Shown here one piece after another: positions 25,616-34,178 of a stretch of 64,000 bases of DNA. The notes under the pieces are model-generated. The model made no database searches. It saw nothing but the letters and a program-made list of their open reading frames with translations, and was not told the origin of the DNA. Location: contig CAVZIN010000007.1 in the NCBI GenBank assembly GCA_963775315.1, positions 1,612,001-1,676,000 of the forward strand. Reading direction: 5' to 3'. The position numbers were made by a program, and so were the translations under genes. How positions within the stretch are numbered: the first letter of the stretch is position 1; the number at the start of each line of letters is the position of its first letter. Origin of the DNA: CAWGHZ01 sp963775315 (GTDB lineage: Bacteria; Pseudomonadota; Alphaproteobacteria; MPNO01; DASWLB01).

Positions 25616-26619
25616 GGCTCCGTGTCGGTCAGGTGCCGGCGCACGGAGAATAGGTGCAGGTCGAAGCGGCGCGCGACCAGACCCCAAAGCCCCTCCTGCG
25701 CGGTCAGCATGATCACCACCGCGACGACCCCCAGCAGGATCAGGTACCAGGTGCCGTAATCGGCCAGGAGCTCGCGCAGGCCGAAATAGATCAGCATCCC
25801 GACGAACGGCCCCTCCAGCGTGCCGATCCCGCCGATCACCACCATGAAGATCACCACCACCGTCCAGTCGTTCACGCTGAACGCCGCCTCGGGCGAGATG
25901 CGGAGCTTCTGGAGGAAGATCACGGCGCCCGTGAGGCCGGTGCACGCCGCCGTCACCACGTAGATCATCAGCTTGGTGCGGTAGGTGTTGACGCCGAGGC
26001 TCGCCGAGGCGGGCTCGGAATCGCGGATCGCCGTCAGGGCGAGGCCGTGGCGCGAGCGGAGCAGCGCATAGACGATGGCGAACACGACGCAGAACACACC
26101 GAGCGACAGCCAGTACTCGGCGAAGTCGCGCGCGTCGCGCGTCGCTCCGATCTGGCGCACGATCGCCGGTGTCAGCGACATGCCCGACCCGGCGCCGAGG
26201 TCCTGGATCAAGCTCGCCGAGAGCGAAAAGATCTCGGCGACCACCCAGGTGCCGACCGCGAAATAGGCGCCGCGCAAGCGGAACACCACCAGGGCGACGG
26301 GAATCGAGATCAGCCCCGCGACGGGTCCGGCGATGGCGATGGCCACCCAGGCGTTCAGCCCCTGCGCCCCGGCCAGATAGAAGAAGGCGTAGGCGCCGAT
26401 GCCGACGAACGCCTGCTGGCCCACCGAGACCAGCCCGGCATAGCCGGCGAGCAGGTTCCAGAGTTGGGCGAGCGCCAAGTAGTACGCCATCTCGGCGACC
26501 AGGCGGAGATCGCCCGGCCCGCCCCACCATGGCAGCGCGGCGAGCGCGACGAGCGCCGCGGCCCCGAACCAGGCGAAGCTGCGGCTCGCCCGTGTGGTGC
26601 GTTCGACCCGAACCGGCAT
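25612..26619 (-). CDS. Liv-type ABC transporter permease (LivM family), second system
   Basis: A 335-residue membrane subunit with the LivM pattern: GYAGLVSVGQQAFVGIGAY (about 58-76), the ATPase loop RSRHGLALTAIRDSEPASASLGVN (about 190) and about eight hydrophobic helices. It starts at 26619, overlapping the LivH-like stop by one base (TGATG). It is the last gene of the second Liv operon and its stop overlaps the hpnC stop on the other strand. The substrate is unknown. Confidence 0.9.
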   Translation of the reverse strand: MPVRVERTTRASRSFAWFGAAALVALAALPWWGGPGDLRLVAEMAYYLALAQLWNLLAGYAGLVSVGQQAFVGIGAYAFFYLAGAQGLNAWVAIAIAGPVAGLISIPVALVVFRLRGAYFAVGTWVVAEIFSLSASLIQDLGAGSGMSLTPAIVRQIGATRDARDFAEYWLSLGVFCVVFAIVYALLRSRHGLALTAIRDSEPASASLGVNTYRTKLMIYVVTAACTGLTGAVIFLQKLRISPEAAFSVNDWTVVVIFMVVIGGIGTLEGPFVGMLIYFGLRELLADYGTWYLILLGVVAVVIMLTAQEGLWGLVARRFDLHLFSVRRHLTDTEP

Positions 26620-27485
26620 CACTCCCTCGTGCGCGGGAAGAGCCCGCTCGGCTTGACGACCAGGATGACCAGGAAGGCGATGTGGCCGGCCAGGATCTGC
26701 CATGTCGGCGACAGCGCCGCGCCGACCGCCTGGGAGATGCCGAGCACCATTCCGCCGATCAGCGTGCCCCACAGGCTCCCCAGCCCGCCGATGATGACCG
26801 CCTCGAACGCGAAGATCAGCCGCGTCGGGCCGGCCGCCGGATCGAACGTCGTGCGGATCGCGAACAGCACGCCGACGAGCGCGGTGAACGCCATCGCGAT
26901 GCCCATCGCCAGCGCGTAGAGATGGCGATTGTCGATGCCCATCAGCTCGGCCGTGCCCGGATCGTCCGATGCGGCCCGGAAGGCGCGGCCGAGGCCGGTG
27001 CGGTAGAACAAGAGCTGCAGCCCGCCGATCGACACGACGGCAACGGCAAACACCATCAGCGGGAATACCCCGACCTGGATACCGCCCGGCAGCAGGATGG
27101 ATTGCGTCTCGATCGCCCCCTGGTGCAGCCGGCGGGTGTAGGCGCCGAACGCAATCAGCAGCGCGTTCTGGATGATGACGGAGATGCCGAACGTGACGAG
27201 GAGCGGCGGCAGAAGTCCGCCCGTCAGGGTGAAGTTGAGCAGCCCGCGCTGCAGCGCATAGCCGAGCCCGAACATGATCGGGATGACGATTACGAGGCTG
27301 GTCAGCGGGTCGAGCCCGCTTGCGGAGATCGCCATCATCGCGACATAGGCGCAGAGAACGATCATGTCGCCGTGCGCGATATTGACGAGGCGCATGATGC
27401 CGAAGGACAGCGAAAGCCCGATGGCGAACAGCGCGTAGAGCCCGCCGAGCAGGCTCCCCTGGATGATGATGCCGCCCCAATCCAT
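26619..27485 (-). CDS. Liv-type ABC transporter permease (LivH family), second system
   Basis: A 288-residue permease with the LivH opening IIIQGSLLGGLYALFAIGLS, MRLVNIAHGDMIVLCAYVA (about 32-50), the cytoplasmic RTGLGRAFRAASDDPGTAELMGID loop and the late FEAVIIGGLGSLWGTLIGG. The ATG at 27485 is two bases after the LivF-like stop, so expression is linked. Sequence differs clearly from the LivH at 7503, so this is a separate system and not a recent duplication. Confidence 0.9.
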   Translation of the reverse strand: MDWGGIIIQGSLLGGLYALFAIGLSLSFGIMRLVNIAHGDMIVLCAYVAMMAISASGLDPLTSLVIVIPIMFGLGYALQRGLLNFTLTGGLLPPLLVTFGISVIIQNALLIAFGAYTRRLHQGAIETQSILLPGGIQVGVFPLMVFAVAVVSIGGLQLLFYRTGLGRAFRAASDDPGTAELMGIDNRHLYALAMGIAMAFTALVGVLFAIRTTFDPAAGPTRLIFAFEAVIIGGLGSLWGTLIGGMVLGISQAVGAALSPTWQILAGHIAFLVILVVKPSGLFPRTRE

Positions 27486-27487
27486 CG

Positions 27488-28186
27488 CTACACGCCGAAA
27501 TAGGCGGCGGTGATGCGCGCCCTGTCGAAGCCGGGCGCCGCCGCGGTCAGCGCCACCCGCCCCTCCTGGAAACAGTAGAACCGGGCGGCGGCATCGAGCG
27601 CGCGGTTGATGTCCTGTTCGACCACGACCAGCGTGGTGCCCTCGGCGGCAATCGTGACGAGCCGGGCGTAGATGTCCTTGATGATCACCGGCGCGAGGCC
27701 AAGGGACAGCTCGTCGCAGAGCAGCAGGCGCGGGTTCGCCATCAGCGCGCGGCCGATGGCGCACATCTGCTGCTGCCCGCCGGAAAGCGCCGTGGCGGAA
27801 ATCGCGCGGCGCTCGGCGAGCATCGGGAACAGATCGTAGACGCGGGCGAGAGTCCAGGGACCCGGCCGGCGGCAGTGTCCGCCGAGCCGCAGGTTCTCCT
27901 CCACCGTCAGCGACGGGAACAGCTTCCGCCCCTCCGGCACCATCGCGATGCCGAGACGCACGATCTCGTGCGGCGTGCGGTGGCCAATCGGCGCGCCGTC
28001 GAACGCCACCATCTCGGGCGCCGTGTCGAGCGCCCCCGCGACCGCGCGCAGGAACGTCGTCTTGCCGGCGCCGTTCGCGCCGATGATGGCGACGGTCTCG
28101 CCCTCCTCGACGGTCACGTCGATGTCGTAGAGCGCCTGAAAATCGCCGTAGAACGCCCGCAAGTTGTGCGTCTCGAGCAGGCTCAT
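27488..28186 (-). CDS. Liv-type ABC transporter ATPase (LivF family), second system
   Basis: A 232-residue ATPase with Walker A GANGAGKTT (about 36), Q-loop VPEGRKLFPSLTVEEN, signature LSGGQQQ, a Walker B reading LLLCDELSLGLAP and VVEQD in place of the usual histidine motif. The Asp after EQ where a switch His is common is a known LivF variant. The start overlaps the LivG-like stop (ATGA at 28183-28186). Confidence 0.91.
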   Translation of the reverse strand: MSLLETHNLRAFYGDFQALYDIDVTVEEGETVAIIGANGAGKTTFLRAVAGALDTAPEMVAFDGAPIGHRTPHEIVRLGIAMVPEGRKLFPSLTVEENLRLGGHCRRPGPWTLARVYDLFPMLAERRAISATALSGGQQQMCAIGRALMANPRLLLCDELSLGLAPVIIKDIYARLVTIAAEGTTLVVVEQDINRALDAAARFYCFQEGRVALTAAAPGFDRARITAAYFGV

Positions 28187-28908
28187 TGGGCGGGAATGCC
28201 CATGTAGACCTCCTGCACCCGGCCGTCGGCCATGACCGCGCGCGGATCGCCCTCCGCCAGCATCTGGCCCGAATTCATCACCACCAGCCGGCTCGCCACC
28301 GAGACCAGCGCATGCACGATGTGCTCGATCCAGACGATGGTCGTGCCGCGGGCATGGATGGCGCGGATGGTCTCGATCAGCTCGCGACATTCCGGCTCGG
28401 TGAGCCCGCCGGCGATCTCGTCGAGCAGCAGAAGTCGGGGGTCGAGGGCGAGCGCGCGGGCGAGTTCGAGCCGCTTGCGCTGCAGCAGCGTGAGTGCGCG
28501 CGCCGGCACGTTCGCCTTGTCGAGGAGGCCGGTGACGCGGAGCACGTCGGCGCAGCGCTCGTAGCTTTCGGCTTCGCGCCCACCGCCGCCGAAGATGGCG
28601 CCGACCAGCAGGTTCTCGAACACGCTCATGTTCGCGAACGGATGGGGGATCTGATAGGACCGGCCGATGCCGAGGCGCGACCGGGCATGCGGCTTCATCG
28701 TCGTCACCTCGGTTCCGGCGAACACGACACGTCCCGAGTTGGGCGCCACGTCGCCGGTGACCAGGTTGAACATCGAGGACTTGCCCGCCCCGTTCGGGCC
28801 GATCACACCGACGGCCTCGCCTTCGGCGACAGCGAGCGAGAGCCCGTCGACCGCCTTGAGGGCGCCGAACGACTTGGAGACGCTGTCGAGTTCGAGCAGA
28901 ACCGCCAT
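28183..28908 (-). CDS. Liv-type ABC transporter ATPase (LivG family), second system
   Basis: A 241-residue ATPase with Walker A GPNGAGKSS, Q-loop YQIPHPFANMSVFEN, a highly degenerate signature (LTLLQRKRLELARAL), Walker B LLLLDEIAGGLTEPE and the switch histidine in WIEHIVHAL. I start at ATG 28908, seven bases after GGAG; a GTG two codons upstream is also possible. A strong hairpin separates it from the binding-protein gene. Confidence 0.9.
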   Translation of the reverse strand: MAVLLELDSVSKSFGALKAVDGLSLAVAEGEAVGVIGPNGAGKSSMFNLVTGDVAPNSGRVVFAGTEVTTMKPHARSRLGIGRSYQIPHPFANMSVFENLLVGAIFGGGGREAESYERCADVLRVTGLLDKANVPARALTLLQRKRLELARALALDPRLLLLDEIAGGLTEPECRELIETIRAIHARGTTIVWIEHIVHALVSVASRLVVMNSGQMLAEGDPRAVMADGRVQEVYMGIPAQ

Positions 28909-28926
28909 GACCACTCCGAACGCGGA

Positions 28927-28952
28927 CGCCGCCGCCCCGAAAGGCGGCGGCG
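28927..28952 (-). terminator. GC hairpin after the second binding-protein gene
   Basis: A perfect ten-base stem (CGCCGCCGCC with its complement) around CCGAAA lies directly after the binding-protein stop and before the ATPase start. No U-run follows. It occupies the same place as the hairpin at 7373-7400 in the other transporter and probably partly stops transcription or stabilises the upstream message. Confidence 0.55.
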
Positions 28953-28962
28953 GGCACGGCGG

Positions 28963-30309
28963 CTACGACTTGTACGGGATCGCGATGAACGGGCTGTCGA
29001 GCGGAATCTCGGGAGCGGGCTTGTTGTAGACGATGTTCAAATCGTACTTGAACTTCGCGCCCTTCTTCCACTGACCGCCGACCAGCGGCGTGGTGCAGAC
29101 GTTCTTGATCGGGTTCTTGGCGCCACCGCCCTTCCAGGTGATCGGGCCGACCAGAGACTGGTAGTCGGTCGCGGCGATGGCGTCGCGGATCGCCTCGGGC
29201 TTCAGCGACTTCGCGCGCTTCAGGCAGTCGATGGCGACCTCGAGGTTGGCGTGCTTGAAGCCGATCGGCTGGGTCCACTGCTTGCCGGTGGCGGCCTCGT
29301 AGGCGTCGCAGAACTGCTGCGCCGACTGGCCGGTCAGGCCGGACTTGAACGGGTGGTGGTGCGACCACCACACCTCGGTGGTGAGCCCGACGCCGCGGTC
29401 GCCCAGCGCTTCGACCGCCGTCGGGAACAGCAGCGCCTTGGGCGGCGTCACGATCTTCGGCCGGTAGCCCTGCTGGGCGCACTGGGTCCAGAAGATGGCG
29501 AACTGCGGCGGGTTGAAGATGCCGCAGCAGGTATCGCAGCCGGCATTCTTCAGCTCGGTGATCTGGGCGGTGAAGTCGTCGGAGAGCGGCGGGTAGAGGC
29601 CGAGGTTGTGCACGTCGTACCCGCTCGCCTTGAACAGCGCGGGAAGCCCGTTCTTCGGATCGTTCGCCGCGATCCCGTCGGGATCGTTGGTGAACATCGT
29701 GCCCACCTTGCCGTTGGTGGGCAGCGTCTTCCACATGTCGGCGAACAGGTGGCCGAACTGGTCGAAGCCCCAGAAGAAGTGGAACGTCCAGTCGAACCCC
29801 TTCGCCGGGTTGCCGCGCCGGCCGAAGAACCACGATTGCCACGGGTCGTCGGTCGTGACGCAGGGCACGCCGTTCAGCTCGCACTGGTCCGAAACCGGGT
29901 TGGTCGTGTCCGAGGTGGACGAGGCGACCATGAAATCGACCCGCTCGTTGTTGATGAGCTGCGCCGCGACCTCGGACGCACGGTTCGGGTTGGACTGGCT
30001 GTCCTTGTAGATGATCTCGACCGGATGCTTCTCGCCGGCGACCATGATGCCGTCGCCGAGCGCCTTGCGGACGCCGGAAAGCACGAACTGGTCGGCTTCG
30101 CCGAACGCGGCGATCGGGCCAGTGGCCGGGCTCACCATGCCGATCTTGATCTTGCGTCCGGCGGCGAGCGCCGGTCGCAGCAGGATCGCCGGCGCGGCGA
30201 GCGCCCCCGCCCCACCGAGCGCGAGCGTGCGAAGCACGCGGCGGCGCCCGCTGTCGGGCGCCCGCGCGGGCCGGTTGCCCGACTTGTCTTTGTTGGACCC
30301 TTTCGCCAT
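28963..30309 (-). CDS. Tat-exported Liv-type ABC transporter substrate-binding protein
   Basis: A 448-residue periplasmic binding protein. The N-terminus has a twin-arginine motif, GRRRVLRTLALGGAGALAAP, and not a plain Sec peptide, so it is probably exported folded. The mature part begins RKIKIGMVSPATGPIAAFGE and has the two lobes of the LivK fold. It is unusually rich in cysteine for the family: one pair in DQCELNGVPC and a cluster in AGCDTCCGIFNPP, with more in the C-terminal lobe, which would suit disulfides or a cofactor. The ATG at 30309 follows GGGAGGCAGG. It is the first gene of the second transporter. The ligand cannot be read from the sequence. Confidence 0.9.
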   Translation of the reverse strand: MAKGSNKDKSGNRPARAPDSGRRRVLRTLALGGAGALAAPAILLRPALAAGRKIKIGMVSPATGPIAAFGEADQFVLSGVRKALGDGIMVAGEKHPVEIIYKDSQSNPNRASEVAAQLINNERVDFMVASSTSDTTNPVSDQCELNGVPCVTTDDPWQSWFFGRRGNPAKGFDWTFHFFWGFDQFGHLFADMWKTLPTNGKVGTMFTNDPDGIAANDPKNGLPALFKASGYDVHNLGLYPPLSDDFTAQITELKNAGCDTCCGIFNPPQFAIFWTQCAQQGYRPKIVTPPKALLFPTAVEALGDRGVGLTTEVWWSHHHPFKSGLTGQSAQQFCDAYEAATGKQWTQPIGFKHANLEVAIDCLKRAKSLKPEAIRDAIAATDYQSLVGPITWKGGGAKNPIKNVCTTPLVGGQWKKGAKFKYDLNIVYNKPAPEIPLDSPFIAIPYKS

Positions 30310-30342
30310 TGCCTGCCTCCCATGCTGGCTTGATTGGGAGTA

Positions 30343-30371
30343 AAGCTAGCCAAACCGGCGCGCCGCATCAA
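30343..30371 (-). promoter_or_regulatory. Candidate promoter of the second Liv operon
   Basis: On the minus strand TTGATG (30366-30371) and TAGCTT (30343-30348) are separated by exactly 17 bases, about 35 bases upstream of the start codon. The -10 is only a partial match. Confidence 0.4.
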
Positions 30372-30372
30372 T

Positions 30373-30389
30373 GGGACCCGAATGGTCCC
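30373..30389. promoter_or_regulatory. Dyad directly upstream of the -35 of the second Liv operon
   Basis: GGGACC and GGTCCC form a six-base inverted repeat around CGAAT, with the centre about 12 bases upstream of the TTGATG -35. Its position fits an activator site for a regulator not in this window. No such dyad is seen before the first Liv operon. Confidence 0.35.
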
Positions 30390-30437
30390 TATGCTGATTT
30401 TTTTCCGGAAGGGCGGGATGGAGCCGGGCCGGGGGTC

Positions 30438-31070
30438 CTAGCCGGCGGCGAGCGCCTTGATCTTGTTGTCGAGGGCATCGATCAGCGCGGTATAGCCGCC
30501 GCGGCCGAGGATCGCCGTGTATTCGGATCGCTTCGTGGCGAGCTCGCTGATCGAGCCCTTGAGCAGCACGTCGACGATCTTCCAGCCGTCCTCGAACGGC
30601 CGCATGATGTAGCGGATCGCGACCGGCGCGTCGCCCGGCGACGCGATCTTGGTGCCGACGATCACGGCATCGCCACGGGTCGGCACCTCGTCGGTGACCT
30701 GGATGGTCTCGCCACTATAGCCGTCGAAGCGCGAGGCGTAGTTGGCGATGGTCATGCGCGTGAAGGCGTCGACCAGCCGCGCCCGTTGTTCGGGGGTGAA
30801 GCCGGTCCAGTAGCCGCCGACCGCGACCTGGGTCATCACGGGCATGTTGTAGGTGTGCTTCACCAAGGGCGCGAGGGCGTCGTAACGGCCCTGGAATCCC
30901 AGCGATTTCGCCTGCTTCATGACAGAGACGAGGCCGTGGTCCAACGACTGGATCACCTCGCGCGCAGGCTGGCGGTCATCGGCCGGCGGTGCCGCCATGG
31001 CGGCCAGGGGCGCGCAGGAGGCTATGCCGATCGCGACGGCGACGGCAGCCAAGAAGCGTCTGCGGAACAC
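30438..31070 (-). CDS. MlaC/HpnM-like phospholipid or hopanoid-binding periplasmic protein
   Basis: A 210-residue exported protein of the MlaC (Ttg2D) family, of which HpnM is the hopanoid-associated branch. It starts best at GTG 31070, seven bases after GGGAG, giving a short signal peptide (FRRRFLAAVAVAIG..AAMAAP). An upstream GTG at 31088 is possible. Family segments are QARREVIQ-like helix, AVGGYWTGFTPEQRARLVDAFTRM (about 75-98), and a beta region DGWKIVDVLLKGSISELA near the C-terminus. MlaC proteins shuttle lipids between membranes. The next gene upstream is a second member. No mlaA, D, E or F gene is near, so the partner complex must be elsewhere. Confidence 0.85.
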   Translation of the reverse strand: MFRRRFLAAVAVAIGIASCAPLAAMAAPPADDRQPAREVIQSLDHGLVSVMKQAKSLGFQGRYDALAPLVKHTYNMPVMTQVAVGGYWTGFTPEQRARLVDAFTRMTIANYASRFDGYSGETIQVTDEVPTRGDAVIVGTKIASPGDAPVAIRYIMRPFEDGWKIVDVLLKGSISELATKRSEYTAILGRGGYTALIDALDNKIKALAAG

Positions 31071-31167
31071 GAAAATCTCCCAACCCACTGCGCCGGCGAC
31101 CGTGCCAGCGCAATGGAGAGATATGGCCGCGCCCCACGAAGCGCAAGGCGCGCCGCGGCAAATGGTC

Positions 31168-31782
31168 TCAGCGCACCTTGCTGCGCAGCGCGTCGAGGAG
31201 GCCCTGGACGTGGCCGCCCGAGTTGCGGATCACGGCCGCGAACTCGTCGCGATGCGTCACGCTCATGCTGATGCCTTCGACCATCACGTCGCGAATCTTG
31301 TAGGACGAATCCTCGTCGTGGACGCGCCAGTCGACCCGCACGGGCTGCGGTGCGTCGTGGGGCCTCAGGGTGGACATGACCAGCGAGTCCGTCGGCGACA
31401 CCTTGACGGTCTGCTTGATGACCACGCCGTCGCCCGAATAGGCGCCGAACTGCTTCGCATAGGACTTCACGATGAAATCCTCGAACAGCCGGACGAACTC
31501 GGTGCGCTGCTCCGGCGTCGCGCGCCGCCAATAGAGCCCGAGCACGAACTTGGCGATCGCCGGCACGTCGAAATTGCTGGTGAACAGCGTGCGGAAGCGC
31601 TTCTCGCGCTCCTCGGGCCCGATCTTCGGCTGGGTCAGCGAGGAGATCGCCTCCTTGCTCAAATGCGTGATGAACTGGTCAGGTCCTTGGGAAGGTGCGG
31701 CCACAGCACCCGCGGTGACCGCGGCGCAAAGTACAACCGTCAGCAGCGGCATTTTCAGCCGGCGCACAAATCGCATCGACAT
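31168..31782 (-). CDS. MlaC-family periplasmic lipid-binding protein
   Basis: A 204-residue paralogue of the protein at 30438, starting at ATG 31782 about ten bases after a GGGG run; an upstream GTG at 31791 exists. It has a signal peptide ending near VAAP, then the family's FVLGLYWRRATPEQRTEFVRLFEDFI and SSYKIRDVMVEGISMSV. Two tandem MlaC genes near hopanoid genes suggest one protein for phospholipids and the other for hopanoids, though which is which cannot be read here. Confidence 0.85.
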   Translation of the reverse strand: MSMRFVRRLKMPLLTVVLCAAVTAGAVAAPSQGPDQFITHLSKEAISSLTQPKIGPEEREKRFRTLFTSNFDVPAIAKFVLGLYWRRATPEQRTEFVRLFEDFIVKSYAKQFGAYSGDGVVIKQTVKVSPTDSLVMSTLRPHDAPQPVRVDWRVHDEDSSYKIRDVMVEGISMSVTHRDEFAAVIRNSGGHVQGLLDALRSKVR

Positions 31783-31958
31783 CGTTCTCACCCCTATCGT
31801 CCGGCCGGTCTTGCCCTGACCGGAACGGTTTTGCGCAGCTTGGCGCGCACGCCTTTAAGAAAAGATTAGCGTCAATTTTGGCCTTTTTTCTCCTATAGCG
31901 CAGATGCCGCGCCCGCACAACACGGCGCCCGCCGAGGCCGAGGCGCCGTTTCGGGACA

Positions 31959-32321
31959 TTAGCGCGTCATGATCTCGAGCGTATGGCCGTTCGGGTCGCG
32001 GAAGTAGCAGCCGCGTCCGCCGCGCCGGTGGTTGATCCGCATATCGTTGAGCGACATGGGCCCCGAGCCATAGGCGATTCCCTCGGCCTCGATGCGGGCG
32101 AAGATCGCGTCGAACTCGGCATCGCCCACTCGGAAGGCGAGGTGGTGATGCTCGAATTCGTCGTCCTGGTCGAAGTCGAGGGTCAGCCGGTCGTTCACCT
32201 TGACCGGCGCGAAATGGTGACGCGGCCCCTCGTAAGCGAGGCCGAAGATGCGCGCGAAGAAGCGCGCCGACGCCTCGTGGTCATGGGCGGGAACGATGGT
32301 GTGGTCGAGTTCGATGGCCAT
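31959..32321 (-). CDS. VOC (glyoxalase/dioxygenase superfamily) protein
   Basis: A 120-residue single-subunit VOC-fold protein. Two beta-alpha-beta-beta-beta modules run from AIELDHTIVPAHDH to FRDPNGHTLEIMTR. Likely metal residues are the His in LDHTIV (about 7), another in FEHHHLAFRV (about 60) and the Glu in HTLEI (about 117). The ATG at 32321 has AGGAGG at correct spacing. It is divergent from the UbiD gene at 32438 and so probably shares its control. Function may be isomerase, lyase or ring-cleavage dioxygenase; the sequence does not separate these. Confidence 0.83.
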   Translation of the reverse strand: MAIELDHTIVPAHDHEASARFFARIFGLAYEGPRHHFAPVKVNDRLTLDFDQDDEFEHHHLAFRVGDAEFDAIFARIEAEGIAYGSGPMSLNDMRINHRRGGRGCYFRDPNGHTLEIMTR

Positions 32322-32437
32322 GGCGCACCTCCTGGCGAAACCATGATGGGGTAAGTATGGGACCGCGCCGCGCGAGAATCCAGGGGCGACGGAGGCAACG
32401 TCCTGGTCTAGAATCGGGAAAACGCAGGGAGAACAAG

Positions 32438-34102
32438 ATGGCGACGACCCTTCCCAAGCCGGCGCGCCGGGCGGCCCCGAAGCGCGCATATCCCGACCTC
32501 CACGACCATCTCCGCGCGCTCGACCACGCCGGGCTCCTGATCAGGGTGGACCGGCCGATCTGCAAGGACACCGAGCTGCACCCGCTGGTGCGCTGGCAGT
32601 TCCGCGGCGGCATTCCGGAATCGGGGCGGAAGGCGTTCCTGTTCACCAACGTCCACGACGCGAAGGGCAAGCACTACGACATCCCCGTCGCGGTCGGGGC
32701 GCTGGCTGCGAGCCGCGACATCTACCGCATCGGCATGGGCTGCGCGCTGGAGGACATTTCGAAGACCTGGCAGCGCGCGATGGCGAACCCGGTGGCGCCG
32801 AACGTCGTCACCGAAGCACCATGCCAGGAGATCGTCATCGAGGGCGACGCGCTGGACGCGCCGAGCGCGGCGCTCGACGGGCTGCCGATCCCTATCTCGA
32901 CGCCGGGCTGGGACATCGCGCCCTACGTCACCGTCTCGCAGTACGTCACGAAGGACCCCGAGACGGGCGCGCAGAACATGGGCATCTACCGCGGCATGGT
33001 GAAGGCGCCGCGCCGGCTGGGCATGAACCCGTCGCTGGAGCTGCGCCCCGGCATCTACACCCACTGGGAGAAGATGCGCGCCCGCGGCGAGCGCCTGCCC
33101 GCGGCGCTGGTCATCGGCGCGCCGCCCGCCGTCACGATGTGCTCGGTTCAGAAGCTGCCCGAGGGGGTCGACGAGCTGCACGTCGCGGGCGCCATCGCCG
33201 GTGCGCCGATCAACGTCGTGCGCTGCCGCACCGTGGATCTCCTGGTCCCGGCCGAGGCCGAGATCGTCATCGAGGGCTTCATCGACACCAAGTATCTCGA
33301 GCCCGAGGCGCCGTTCGGCGAATCGCACGGCCACGTGAACCTGCAGGAATACAACGCCTTCATGGAGGTGACCTGCATCACGCGGCGGTCCGACGCGGTG
33401 CTCACCTCGATCATCAGCCAGGTGACGCCCTCGGAATCGAGCCTGATTAAGCGCGTCGCCTACGAGCCAATGTTCCTCGAGCACCTGCAGAAGACGGTCG
33501 GCGTGCGCGGCGTGAAGAAGGTCGTTCTGCACGAGCCGCTCACCAACCTCCGCAAATGGATCGTCATCCAGGTCGCGCGCGAGACGCCGACCACCGAGAT
33601 CTGGCGCGCGCTTTACGCGGCGGCGAACATGCTGCGCGCCTGGGGCAAGTACGTCGTGGCGGTGAACGAGGATATCGACCCCGACAACGCCGACGCCCTG
33701 CTCTGGGCGCTCGCCTATCGCTGCAATCCGGCGCACGACATGCAAATGCTGCACCACCGCGACCAGGGGCACGGGCCGCACTCGCAGCTCCACGGCGGAA
33801 TCGACGCGGCCGTCCTGTGGGACGCCACGCTGAAGGAGGACTTCCCGCCCGTCTCGCTGCCGAAGCGCGAGTTCATGGAGCGGGCCAAGGTGATCTGGGA
33901 GGAGCTGGGCCTGCCCGACCTCAAGCCCGAGTCACCCTGGTTCGGCTATTCGCTCGGCGACTGGTCGGAGGAGTTCGAGCGCGCCGCCCAGCTCGCCGTC
34001 AAGGGCGAGTCCGCCGAGACCGGCAAGATCGTCGCCCAGCGCCGCCGCTCCGACGTCTCCATGAACGCCGACATCCGGCACATGAAGGACGAGGACGAGT
34101 AG
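32438..34102 (+). CDS. UbiD-family prenyl-FMN-dependent decarboxylase
   Basis: A complete 554-residue UbiD family enzyme behind CAGGGAGAA. Features are the N-terminal DLHDHLRALDHAGLLIRVDRP, the arginine segment AQNMGIYRGMVKAPRR (about 180-195), EAPFGESHGHVN (about 290) with the two acidic residues of the active site, and a C-terminal region MLHHRDQGHGPHSQ. It is much larger than the UbiD at 1-950 by alignment of domains, and the two are only distantly similar. A TAGAAT box at 32409-32414 could be its -10. The neighbours (VOC protein, hydrolase, LLM oxidoreductase, MFS carriers) suggest catabolism of an imported aromatic or unsaturated acid; the substrate is not known. It is not necessarily the ubiquinone enzyme. 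Confidence 0.9.
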   Translation: MATTLPKPARRAAPKRAYPDLHDHLRALDHAGLLIRVDRPICKDTELHPLVRWQFRGGIPESGRKAFLFTNVHDAKGKHYDIPVAVGALAASRDIYRIGMGCALEDISKTWQRAMANPVAPNVVTEAPCQEIVIEGDALDAPSAALDGLPIPISTPGWDIAPYVTVSQYVTKDPETGAQNMGIYRGMVKAPRRLGMNPSLELRPGIYTHWEKMRARGERLPAALVIGAPPAVTMCSVQKLPEGVDELHVAGAIAGAPINVVRCRTVDLLVPAEAEIVIEGFIDTKYLEPEAPFGESHGHVNLQEYNAFMEVTCITRRSDAVLTSIISQVTPSESSLIKRVAYEPMFLEHLQKTVGVRGVKKVVLHEPLTNLRKWIVIQVARETPTTEIWRALYAAANMLRAWGKYVVAVNEDIDPDNADALLWALAYRCNPAHDMQMLHHRDQGHGPHSQLHGGIDAAVLWDATLKEDFPPVSLPKREFMERAKVIWEELGLPDLKPESPWFGYSLGDWSEEFERAAQLAVKGESAETGKIVAQRRRSDVSMNADIRHMKDEDE

Positions 34103-34165
34103 GCGGCGCGCCGGCCAAGCCCGCTCGCGCCGCTTCGCGACTTGGCCGGGATGACGGCTATTTGT
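34103..34165. repeat. Single REP-like element after the second ubiD-like gene
   Basis: GGCCAAG and CTTGGCC form an inverted repeat around a GC-rich centre, ending in CCGGGATGACG, the same core as in the repeat pairs at 1643-1753 and 62137-62257. It lies between two convergent genes and could act as a bidirectional transcript-end hairpin. Confidence 0.55.
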
Positions 34166-34178
34166 CCCTGACCAGCCC

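Noticed and set aside
31792..31958. TTGACG-like -35 before the MlaC genes
   Set aside because: No acceptable -10 lies 16-18 bases downstream, so I do not call a promoter.
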